A stretch of DNA of 6,528 bases from Methanosarcinales archaeon (GTDB taxonomy: Archaea; Halobacteriota; Syntropharchaeia; Alkanophagales; Methanospirareceae): positions 1 to 6,528 of the forward strand of contig JAUXGS010000052.1 in the NCBI GenBank assembly GCA_030621945.1, given 5' to 3'. The notes under the pieces are model-generated. The model was not told the origin of the DNA. It did no database searches and saw only the letters and a list, made by a program, of their open reading frames with translations. This document shows, piece by piece, positions 1 through 6,435 of the stretch (the first letter of the stretch is position 1; each line of letters opens with the position of its first letter). Position numbers and translations under genes: made by a program.

Positions 1-332
1 AACATCACTGTTAGTAAACTTTACACATATCCCTGCTTAGGCACAGGCGGGCATACAGAATGCGTAAGGCTTTGGAATAGCACCGATTGGATGTAAACGC
101 AACTTGGAACGGCTACGTTAGCGATTGGCATAATATCTCTTTCGATGCGCCGTTCACACTTTTAAAAGATGAAATGTACAACTACACCATAATAACCGGC
201 TCGTATCCACAGATAATTCACAAGCAAAATCACACAACTTTAGATGGTAGTTTAATTACCTGCTCAGATTTTGTTGATGCTAATGGCAACGTTCATAATG
301 ACTGGATATCGGCGATCAGGTTGTTTTGCTGA
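1..332 (+). pseudogene. C-terminal end of an archaeal surface protein, frameshifted and cut by the window edge
   Basis: Two plus-strand frames together read as one continuous domain. Positions 1-90 (frame 1) give a segment containing YPCLGTGGHTE and LWNSTDW, then hit TAA at 94-96. From 90 the reading continues in frame 3 as DVNATWNGY, SDWHNISFDAPFTL, YNYTIITGSYPQI and DANGNVHNDWISAIRLF, ending at TGA 330-332. I recognise this motif order from a repeated beta-rich domain at the ends of large secreted or S-layer-like proteins of methanogens and ANME archaea. The many N-x-S/T sequons fit an exported glycoprotein. The junction equals a one-base loss in the GG at 89-90: an extra G would give NSTDW-DVNATW without a break. 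No slippery heptamer is visible, so programmed frameshifting is unlikely. It is either a true mutation or a sequencing error. The 5' part lies outside the window. The exact function is unknown, with structural or adhesive surface roles likely. A TTG-started ORF from 87 would be only the downstream piece of this broken frame. Confidence 0.75.
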
Positions 333-401
333 AAAGATACCCCTTCTTCGGCACAAGGAAGGAATCAAAGAGGGTGCAAAGTCTAAGAATTCAAGAGGGG
401 T

Positions 402-420
402 GATAAAAAAGAAAAGAATA
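402..420 (-). terminator. possible T-rich terminator of the THUMP gene
   Basis: On the minus strand this stretch reads as a pyrimidine run with TTCTTTTCTTTTTT, about 45 bases past the stop codon of the THUMP gene. Archaeal transcription often ends at T-rich tracts without a hairpin, so this is a reasonable termination site. No stem-loop precedes it, and the assignment rests on base composition alone. Confidence 0.35.
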
Positions 421-462
421 GAGGGAGTTAAGTTATTTATGGAACCCTCGCTTCACGTCACG

Positions 463-990
463 TTACTTTACTTTTATCACGCTGTACTTCTCCCGCATCT
501 CTCTGGTGATAAAACCAATTCCACATCTATCCCCTATTATCTCTATGACAATCAGCTTATCCGGCTTATTAAGGTTCACTTTTGGCTTCCTTCCATGCAC
601 CTTCTCGACCAGATCGTAAAAATATCCGCCAACTTCTCGTTCCACCTTCTGGCTTGAAATATCTTCTTTCATACCTCTTTGTTCAACGCGAAATCCGAAC
701 GTCTCTCCCCGCTCGATTTCATCTATATATTGCTCGACTCGCTTCTTCAGCATATCTGTCAGGTACTCCGGGGATATCAAGAACGTATCATCAATGGGGA
801 TCACTCTGTTTAAGTGGGGGTATTTCCGCTGCTCAGCGTCCTCTAAGAATTCCACGATATCTTCCACGTATCCTACCACGACATCCCTGAATCCAGAACG
901 TTCAAACTCGCCATCCTCTTCTAAGATCTCTAATAAATCCTTCTCGGTATCCCTCTCTCCTATGACCACTACGTTCCAATCCTCCAACAT
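463..990 (-). CDS. THUMP-domain protein, Tan1/THUMPD1-like (tRNA acetylation factor)
   Basis: This is a 175-residue soluble protein with no signal or membrane segment. The N-terminal part (WNVVVIGERDTEKDLLEIL, then SGFRDVVVGYVEDIVEFLED) matches the layout of archaeal Tan1-like proteins. The C-terminal THUMP domain, about residues 65-170, shows RVIPIDDTF, then FGFRVEQRGMKEDISSQKVE, then NKPDKLIVIEIIGDRCGIGFI. THUMP domains bind the tRNA acceptor region. Yeast Tan1 and human THUMPD1 help the Kre33/NAT10 acetyltransferase make N4-acetylcytidine in tRNA. A similar adaptor role here is inferred. No catalytic domain such as a methyltransferase or ThiI-type domain is fused, which also favours Tan1 over other THUMP enzymes. 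The start is ambiguous: GTG at 999, ATG at 996 and ATG at 990 are in frame. I chose 990 because GAGTGAT (1001-995) is a near match to the archaeal Shine-Dalgarno sequence at good spacing and because MLEDWNVVV fits the family start. It lies 135 bp downstream of the PMT gene on the same strand. Confidence 0.85.
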   Translation of the reverse strand: MLEDWNVVVIGERDTEKDLLEILEEDGEFERSGFRDVVVGYVEDIVEFLEDAEQRKYPHLNRVIPIDDTFLISPEYLTDMLKKRVEQYIDEIERGETFGFRVEQRGMKEDISSQKVEREVGGYFYDLVEKVHGRKPKVNLNKPDKLIVIEIIGDRCGIGFITREMREKYSVIKVK

Positions 991-1022
991 TTTCATCACT
1001 CGTGTTTTAAAAGTGCAAGCTA

Positions 1023-1036
1023 ACTAAAAATAAATG
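1023..1036 (-). promoter_or_regulatory. possible TATA element of the THUMP gene
   Basis: The minus strand carries TTTATTTTTA at 1034-1025, preceded by a purine-rich GAAAAAAGGTAA that could act as a BRE. Start of transcription about 25 bases on would fall near 1004, giving a short leader that still includes GAGTGAT before the ATG at 990. A second candidate, ATAAATATAC at 1080-1071, would give a leader of about 60 bases. The sequence alone does not decide between them. Confidence 0.3.
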
Positions 1037-1125
1037 TTACCTTTTTTCTTTTCCACAGAAATAGACTTCCGTATATTTATGCACGTACCGGAGTTACGAT
1101 GCTCCACAAGATTGTAGCAGTAGAA

Positions 1126-2841
1126 TTAAAATATCCACCCCTCCAACCATCTTAAGCTCTCCTTATATTCGAGTGCTACTGGATAGCCAGATATTACGGG
1201 ATAGAAGAGGAAGAATAGAGCGGCGGTTAAAATGAGAATAACTGTAATGACCGCAATGAATTTTACTTTTGACACCTTCTGTTGCAGTTCATTCATCCAG
1301 TATGTGATTGCTAATATCATAAATGGCATTGCGGGAACGAAATGGTAGATGAACAGAGTTCTGGTGATCAGTGCATAAGGAATCCAGAGCAGTATAAAAG
1401 GGATTAGAATGAAGAGGCACAGGTAATCCTGCTCTTGCACTCCTGCCCTCACCGCACCACGCAAAAACTTCGCTGCAATCACAATCAAAGCAGGAATGCC
1501 ACCCCACCATATCGCGGGATTGCCCATCAACACAATTGTCGAGACCGTACCGCCATTCACAGTGTTGGAATACAGCCAGAGTGTTTTAAGCATGAGCGGC
1601 CAGCTCCACCAGGGTGAAGAGAAAGGATGGGTCGCTCCGACCACACTCCATGCGTGATAGCCAAACATTCCTACTTGTTTCATGAACACATCCCAGAGAC
1701 CATGACCTGTTCCAGAAAGCATGTAGGGGATATACGCTGCGATATAAATGGCAGCGGAAACGAATAGCCCCGCCAGAATTATTTTGTAATCGCTATAAAA
1801 CGGTCTCTTATATCTCAAATTGCTGATTAACAAAAGGATCAAAATCGCGGCTAAACCAAAAGCAGCGGTCCATTTTGTTGCAAACCACAGTCCAAAGCAA
1901 ACAACGCTAATGAAAAGAGATCTCCATGCTTTTCTATCCTCGTCACCGTCACTCACGATGCGAACGTAGTCGAAAAAGAAGTAGAACATCATTAAAGAAA
2001 AAAGGGCGATGTACGTTTCCCCGGTTGCTAATCGAGATAGAGCGAAATGTGCAAAATCAAAGGTTAAAAGAAAAGCAGCGAATAAACCCGCCATGCTGCT
2101 CTTAAACATGCGCTTACCAAAAAGAAACATTAGGGGGATCATCACAGCCGCGGCTAAAACACCTATAATCCGCCAGCCAAATGGATTCATTCCGAAGCAT
2201 GCTATGCCACCCGCTATTATTAGCTTTCCAAGTGGAGGATGAGCTTCTGGCGGCTCGCGAAGATTTAAATAATCGTGTGCCGCCCGTACGAAATAAACCT
2301 CATCAAAATAAGTGCTATATTTATATGTCTGTACGACGGGAAAATCTACTACGTCCTGTTCGTCGATTAGCTGCTCAATATCCTCTCCACTCGTGTTATC
2401 CGATTCTCCTTCTTTATACACGCGTATCGGCACAGTTATTTTATCCTCTCCGGATATTGCCAAAATCTCACCTATTTTTCCCTTTGATTCAGACGCGTCA
2501 AACACAAATTTGAGGAATCTTGTATTCGTATTGCCCAAATTGATTTTTTCCCATGAGCAATAATGCGTATTATCATACGAGGAGAGCAACCTCCATTTGC
2601 CTGGTTCACCGCTATAAACGTCAAATTTGGTTCGTTTCTCATCCCCTAAGAAGATATAAACCTCTTTCACTTGCTGAACCTGATCAAAATCGAAGATAAT
2701 CTGATTGTCGCCGGAAACACTCCCTGGTGCCCAATAGGAAGAGGGCATGCTGAGAGAGCCTATGTTAAGAAGAGCAAGAGCCAGGAATAGTATTGTAAGT
2801 GCAGAGACCGAGGCTACTTCTAACTTCTTTGTTCTTTCCAT
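1126..2841 (-). CDS. PMT-family dolichyl-phosphate-mannose protein mannosyltransferase with discoidin-like insert
   Basis: This 571-residue membrane glycosyltransferase (GT39/PMT family) is expected to transfer mannose from a polyprenyl-phosphate carrier to Ser/Thr of exported proteins on the outer face of the membrane. TM1 is at about residues 10-28. Residues 35-132 form a soluble beta-rich domain (WAPGSVSGDNQIIFDFDQ, VYIFLGDEKRTKFDVYSG, TRFLKFVFDAS) resembling a discoidin/F5-8C galactose-binding fold, followed by an acidic linker. The family motifs come in order: catalytic YFDEVYF with Asp180-Glu181, HPPLGK (201-206), SRLATGET (269-276), ATKWT (321-325), THPFSSPWWSWP (404-415), GNPAIWW (440-446) and RTLFIYHFVPAMPF (494-507). 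The last three belong to the C-terminal PMT_4TMC region. Roughly ten further hydrophobic helices are visible. A TTG at 2856 is in frame, but the TATA-like element at 2872-2879 predicts transcription from about 2850, so ATG 2841 is preferred. The sugar donor and the targets are inferred from the family; nearby surface proteins are plausible substrates. Confidence 0.9.
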   Translation of the reverse strand: MERTKKLEVASVSALTILFLALALLNIGSLSMPSSYWAPGSVSGDNQIIFDFDQVQQVKEVYIFLGDEKRTKFDVYSGEPGKWRLLSSYDNTHYCSWEKINLGNTNTRFLKFVFDASESKGKIGEILAISGEDKITVPIRVYKEGESDNTSGEDIEQLIDEQDVVDFPVVQTYKYSTYFDEVYFVRAAHDYLNLREPPEAHPPLGKLIIAGGIACFGMNPFGWRIIGVLAAAVMIPLMFLFGKRMFKSSMAGLFAAFLLTFDFAHFALSRLATGETYIALFSLMMFYFFFDYVRIVSDGDEDRKAWRSLFISVVCFGLWFATKWTAAFGLAAILILLLISNLRYKRPFYSDYKIILAGLFVSAAIYIAAYIPYMLSGTGHGLWDVFMKQVGMFGYHAWSVVGATHPFSSPWWSWPLMLKTLWLYSNTVNGGTVSTIVLMGNPAIWWGGIPALIVIAAKFLRGAVRAGVQEQDYLCLFILIPFILLWIPYALITRTLFIYHFVPAMPFMILAITYWMNELQQKVSKVKFIAVITVILILTAALFFLFYPVISGYPVALEYKESLRWLEGWIF

Positions 2842-2869
2842 CGCCTTCAACTTCAATTGACTGGAAACA

Positions 2870-2881
2870 AATATAAAATTT
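2870..2881 (-). promoter_or_regulatory. TATA-like element, likely promoter of the PMT gene
   Basis: The minus strand reads AAATTTTATATTT here, a good match to an archaeal TATA box. With the usual spacing of about 25 bases, transcription would start near 2850, about ten bases before the ATG at 2841 and downstream of the alternative TTG at 2856. The element is nearly symmetrical, so it could also act toward the plus strand, where it would place a start close to the ATG at 2898. Confidence 0.5.
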
Positions 2882-2882
2882 G

Positions 2883-2933
2883 AGGAGAGGGCGAAAAATG
2901 AGAGTCATTTTTTACACGGGTCTCAAGCGCTAA
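2883..2933 (+). pseudogene. possible decayed start of an ArsA-type ATPase gene (11-codon remnant)
   Basis: GAGGAGAGGGCG (2883-2893), a strong Shine-Dalgarno-like run, sits just before ATG 2898. The frame encodes MRVIFYTGLKR and stops at TAA 2931-2933. The first eight residues match the conserved beginning of ArsA-family ATPases, which start M-R-x-I-F-Y-T-G and continue into the P-loop KGGVGKT. The P-loop is absent here. The sequence departs abruptly after the Gly codon at 2919-2921, as expected if a deletion joined this start to unrelated DNA. Eight residues is a short match, so chance or a leader peptide cannot be excluded. It lies directly upstream of the ABC ATPase debris and runs the same way. 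Confidence 0.35.
2894..2913. repeat. 8-bp perfect inverted repeat with 3-base loop
   Basis: AAAAATGA (2894-2901), a GAG loop, then TCATTTTT (2905-2912) form a perfect palindrome, followed by one more T. It could form a weak A/T-rich hairpin ending in a T-run on the plus strand. It could also be a binding site upstream of the PMT promoter, or simply coincide with the ATG of the short reading frame at 2898. No second copy is seen in the window. Confidence 0.35.
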
Positions 2934-2946
2934 AAAATAAACGTGT

Positions 2947-3150
2947 CCTCAATTTCAGCACGGTGAACGGATATGGAATGTGTGGTTACGTCTCAAACGA
3001 TGCTGCTCCTTGATGAGCCTTTTGCTGGATGGAGTGAATCCTACGCTGGCGATAAAAATTAATAAGGGGAAGTTATAGCGTCCGGTGCGCCAGAAGAAGT
3101 GCGATCCAATGATCAATCAAGTTGTGGATGCGTATCTTGGTGGCGTATGA
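2947..3150 (+). pseudogene. remnant of an ABC-transporter ATP-binding protein, LivG-type
   Basis: Pieces of a branched-chain-amino-acid-type ABC ATPase can be read in order but in changing frames. QHGER at 2956-2970 stands where the signature L-S-H/G-G-E-R should be. MLLLDEPFAG at 3000-3029 is the Walker B motif with its catalytic Glu. VNPTLA at 3034-3051 (another frame) is the following D-loop region. GEVIASGAPEEVRSND at 3066-3113, then QVVDAYLGGV and TGA at 3118-3150 (another frame), form the typical LivG C-terminus. The Walker A half is missing. So are roughly 40 residues between the D-loop and GEVIASG, including the switch His region. Two frame changes are explained by 4-bp tandem duplications, TGGATGGA at 3026-3033 and TCAATCAA at 3113-3120. 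Removing one copy of each restores AGVNPTLA and SNDQVVDAYLGG. The product cannot be functional. It runs tail-to-tail with carB and away from the PMT promoter. Identity as an ABC ATPase is firm; the Liv substrate class is inferred from the C-terminal motif. Confidence 0.82.
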
Positions 3151-3200
3151 GGCGAGCAGGCAGCATTCGCATTTATCTGCGTTAGTTCCGCTACTGACCG

Positions 3201-6200
3201 CTATCCATGATATTCCTGAATAGATTTTACCTCTACATTCCCGGACATCACCGTCTCTATTCCCGCTACGGTCGCCATCGCAGCAGCAGTAGTAGTAATA
3301 TAAGGGATTTTGTGCTGAATAGCAGTTTGTCTGATATAACTATCGTCATGTTTGCCTTTCCCACCTACAGGAGTGTTAATTACCATTTGTATCTGACCAT
3401 TACGGATGTCATCAGTTATATCCGGGCGCCCTTCGTTCAGTTTCAGCGCTAAATCTGATTCTATGCCATTTTCATCCAGAAAAGCTTTCGTCCCTTCTGT
3501 CGCAAGTATCTTGAACCCCAATTTTATCAGTCCTGCGGCAACCCCAAGAATATCTTCCCGGTCTTTATCAGGAACAGAAATCAGCACTGTTCCTTCAGAG
3601 GGTAATTTCATACCCGCAGCTTCCTGCGCTTTGTAAAACGCCAGTCCAAAGGAAGATGCAATACCCATCACCTCGCCAGTGCTCTTCATCTCAGGTCCCA
3701 GCACTGGATCAACATCAGGGAACATATTGAAAGGAAACACCGCTTCCTTCACGCCAAAATAAGGTATCTCGTTTTCACTCGTCTTCACGAGGTCTCTCAA
3801 CTTTTTACCTAACATCACCTTCGTTGCTACTTTGGCTACTGGAACGCTTGTAACCTTACTTACTAACGGAACGGTTCTTGAAGCGCGGGGATTTGCTTCC
3901 AGAATATAAACTTCCCCATCGGCTATTGCATATTGAATATTCATAAGTCCAACGACCTGAAGTGCATCGGCAACCTTCTTTGTGTACTCCTCTATTTCCG
4001 CAAGATTACGTTTTGAAATATTACGCGAAGGAATCACACAGGCACTATCACCAGAGTGAACTCCTGCAAGCTCTATATGCTCCATTATCGCGGCGATATA
4101 CACATCCTCGCCGTCTGCGATGGCATCCACCTCTGTCTCGATAGCGTGCTCTAAGAATTTATCAATTAACATCGGATATTCGGGGCTAACCTCTACCGCC
4201 GCTTTTGCGTAATCCAGCAGCATCTTCTCGTCATACACCACCTCCATGCCCCGCCCACCAAGCACAAAAGAAGGTCGCACCATCAAAGGAAATCCTATTT
4301 CCCGTCCAACCGCAAGCGCTTCATCCACTGACCGTGCAGTGCCGCTTTCCGGTTGTGGTATGCCGAGCTTTGTTATCACCTCTTTGAATAGCTCCCTATC
4401 CTCGGCCAAATGAATGCTATCGGGGCTCGTGCCCAGAATCTTCACTCCTGCTTCATGGAGTTCTCTTGCTATGTTCAAGGGAGTCTGGCCGCCAAACTGC
4501 ACGATTACACCCTCTGGCTTCTCCTTCTCGTAAATGCTCAGCACATCTTCAACAGTTAGAGGCTCGAAATAAAGTTTGTCTGAGGTGTCGTAATCGGTGG
4601 AGACCGTTTCGGGGTTGCAATTGACCATTACAGACTCAAGCCCCTCTTCTCGTAATGCGAAAGCTGCGTGCACACAGGTATAATCAAACTCAATGCCCTG
4701 ACCTATTCGATTGGGCCCGCCACCTAAAATCATTACCTTGTGCTTGGGCGATACACCAACCGAATCCTCGGCATTGTAGGTTGAGTAATAGTATGCAGCA
4801 TCAGCACCGCTCACCGGTACAGGTTCATACGCCTCCACTTTCCCCGCACTGAGTCGCTGTGTGCGCATCTGCGTTTCAGTTTTGCCCAGTAGTTGTGCGA
4901 GGTATCTATCTGAGAACCCGTTTTCCTTTGCACTTTTGAGCTTTTCGTCTGGTAGGTCTTTGCCACGGAACGTCTTTAGCACTTCCTCTAATTCCACCAG
5001 CTCTTGCATCTGGCTGATAAACCATCTACCGATTTTGGTCACCTGATAAAGTTCTTCAACAGACATCCCTTTGCGTAAGGCTTCGTAGATCAAGAAGATG
5101 CGCTCACTCGAAGGATAGACCAATTTTGTCTTTAGCTCAGGAAGAGAAAGTGTCGCGAAATCATTTGCGCCGCCAACACCGTATCTTTTGATTTCAAGAG
5201 AGCGAATTGCCTTTTGAAACGCCTCTTTAAAATTCTTACCGATGCTCATAGCCTCACCCACTGCTTTCATCTGCGTCCCAAGTATGTCTTGCGTCTGAGG
5301 AAACTTCTCAAATGCCCATCGGGCGAACTTTACCACTACGTAATCACCGCTCGGCGTATATTTGTCAAGCGTGCCTTCCTTCCAGTAAGGGAGTTCATCA
5401 AGTGTTATACCAGCAGCGAGTTTCGCTGATATACGAGCGATAGGGAAACCGGTAGCTTTTGACGCTAATGCTGAGGACCGCGAAGTGCGCGGATTGATCT
5501 CAATAATCACCACTCGGCCATCTTCGGGGTTATGCGCGAATTGTATGTTCGTTCCACCCAGTACCCCGATGGCATCAACAACCCTGTAAGAGAGTTCCTG
5601 TAACTTCTTCTGCAGCTCTTCATCAACCGTCAGCATCGGCGCCACACAGAAACTATCGCCTGTATGCACGCCCATAGCATCAACATTTTCAATAAAACAA
5701 ACGGTAATCTTATTGCCCTTTTTATCCCTGATCACTTCGAGTTCGAGTTCTTCCCAGCCCAAAACCGATTCTTCTATGAGCACCTGTCCTATTAGGCTTG
5801 CAGAGATACCTCTGGTAACAATAGTCCTCAGTTCTTCTACGTTGTATGCAATCCCTCCGCCGGTTCCGCCCATGGTGTAAGCAGGTCTGATGACCACAGG
5901 ATAACCCAATTCCTGTGCTATCTTCTCCGCTTCATCGACGGAATAAGCAGGTGAGCTCTTTGGCATTTGAATGCCAAGTTCAGTCATGGTTTCTTTGAAT
6001 ACAATACGGTCTTCACCGCGTTCAATCGCGTCCGCTTCTACACCTATTATCGTAACCCCGTATTTATCCAGTATCCCACTTTTGCTGAGTTCTGCAGAAA
6101 GATTTAGCCCCGTCTGACCGCCAAGGTTGGGCAGCAGAGCATCTGGACGCTCCTTTGCTATTATCTTCTCCACGTTCAACAGGGTAAGCGGCTCAATATA

Positions 6201-6392
6201 TGTCCTGTCGGCCATTCCAGGATCAGTCATAATGGTGGCGGGATTGGAATTCACCAGAACGACCTCATAACCTTCCTCTTTCAGCGCCTTGCACGCCTGA
6301 GTCCCTGAATAATCAAATTCGCAAGCTTGACCAATAATAATAGGGCCAGAGCCTATTACCAGCACCCTTTTGATGTTTTCGTCTTTTGGCAT
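3201..6392 (-). CDS. carB: carbamoyl-phosphate synthetase large subunit, complete and unsplit
   Basis: This 1063-residue cytoplasmic enzyme makes carbamoyl phosphate from bicarbonate, ammonia (supplied by the glutaminase subunit CarA) and two ATP, for pyrimidine and arginine synthesis. Length and order match bacterial CarB. The carboxyphosphate half spans about 1-400, with GSGPIIIGQACEFDYSG (14-30), NSNPATIMTD (48-57), the glycine loop MGGTGGG (174-180) and metal-binding EINPRTSRSSALASKATG (298-315). The oligomerisation region is about 401-550. The carbamoyl-phosphate half, about 551-935, repeats the pattern with GGGPNRIGQGIEFDYTCVH (557-575), NCNPETVSTD (591-600), LGGRGMEVVY (711-720) and EANPRASRTVPLVSK (832-846). 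The C-terminal MGS-like allosteric domain, about 936-1063, has TEGTKAFL and INTPVGGKGKHDDSYIRQTA. ATG 6392 is secure because MPKDENIKRVLVIGSGP aligns with the usual family start. The Shine-Dalgarno sequence is weak (AGAAG next to the ATG). Some methanogens split this gene; here it is one frame. carA is not in the window. Confidence 0.98.
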   Translation of the reverse strand: MPKDENIKRVLVIGSGPIIIGQACEFDYSGTQACKALKEEGYEVVLVNSNPATIMTDPGMADRTYIEPLTLLNVEKIIAKERPDALLPNLGGQTGLNLSAELSKSGILDKYGVTIIGVEADAIERGEDRIVFKETMTELGIQMPKSSPAYSVDEAEKIAQELGYPVVIRPAYTMGGTGGGIAYNVEELRTIVTRGISASLIGQVLIEESVLGWEELELEVIRDKKGNKITVCFIENVDAMGVHTGDSFCVAPMLTVDEELQKKLQELSYRVVDAIGVLGGTNIQFAHNPEDGRVVIIEINPRTSRSSALASKATGFPIARISAKLAAGITLDELPYWKEGTLDKYTPSGDYVVVKFARWAFEKFPQTQDILGTQMKAVGEAMSIGKNFKEAFQKAIRSLEIKRYGVGGANDFATLSLPELKTKLVYPSSERIFLIYEALRKGMSVEELYQVTKIGRWFISQMQELVELEEVLKTFRGKDLPDEKLKSAKENGFSDRYLAQLLGKTETQMRTQRLSAGKVEAYEPVPVSGADAAYYYSTYNAEDSVGVSPKHKVMILGGGPNRIGQGIEFDYTCVHAAFALREEGLESVMVNCNPETVSTDYDTSDKLYFEPLTVEDVLSIYEKEKPEGVIVQFGGQTPLNIARELHEAGVKILGTSPDSIHLAEDRELFKEVITKLGIPQPESGTARSVDEALAVGREIGFPLMVRPSFVLGGRGMEVVYDEKMLLDYAKAAVEVSPEYPMLIDKFLEHAIETEVDAIADGEDVYIAAIMEHIELAGVHSGDSACVIPSRNISKRNLAEIEEYTKKVADALQVVGLMNIQYAIADGEVYILEANPRASRTVPLVSKVTSVPVAKVATKVMLGKKLRDLVKTSENEIPYFGVKEAVFPFNMFPDVDPVLGPEMKSTGEVMGIASSFGLAFYKAQEAAGMKLPSEGTVLISVPDKDREDILGVAAGLIKLGFKILATEGTKAFLDENGIESDLALKLNEGRPDITDDIRNGQIQMVINTPVGGKGKHDDSYIRQTAIQHKIPYITTTAAAMATVAGIETVMSGNVEVKSIQEYHG

Positions 6393-6420
6393 CTTCTTGT
6401 TTTTCTAAATATTTTTCATG

Positions 6421-6430
6421 CTAAAAAAAC
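6421..6430 (-). terminator. possible T-run terminator between the upstream gene and carB
   Basis: GTTTTTTTAG on the minus strand begins six bases after the stop codon of the right-edge gene and about 30 bases before carB. Seven T in a row could end archaeal transcription. If so, carB would need its own promoter; ATTTTTTATTTG at 6460-6449, inside the end of the upstream gene, is the only weak TATA-like candidate. Co-transcription remains possible. Confidence 0.3.
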
Positions 6431-6435
6431 GCACG

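Noticed and set aside
85..96. Programmed -1 ribosomal frameshift in the surface-protein gene
   Set aside because: There is no X-XXY-YYZ slippery heptamer, and no clear downstream stem-loop was seen. A mutation or sequencing error is simpler.
338..358. Possible hairpin CCTTC ... GAAGG downstream of the surface-protein stop
   Set aside because: The stem is only five base pairs with a long loop and no T-run follows, so it is not a supportable terminator.
271..890. Overlapping plus-strand open frames across 271-657 and 582-890
   Set aside because: They lie largely opposite the THUMP gene, whose motifs are clear on the minus strand. Their translations show no domain pattern, and the ribosome-site-like GGGGTGAT at 397-404 leads only into the antisense frame.
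3207..5429. Several plus-strand open frames opposite carB
   Set aside because: They are antisense shadows of a strongly conserved coding sequence, and the translations are low-complexity or Ser/Arg/Pro-rich without motifs.
6404..6416. AAAAATATTTAG as a TATA box for carB
   Set aside because: It is only about 17 bases from the ATG, so transcription would start inside the coding sequence.
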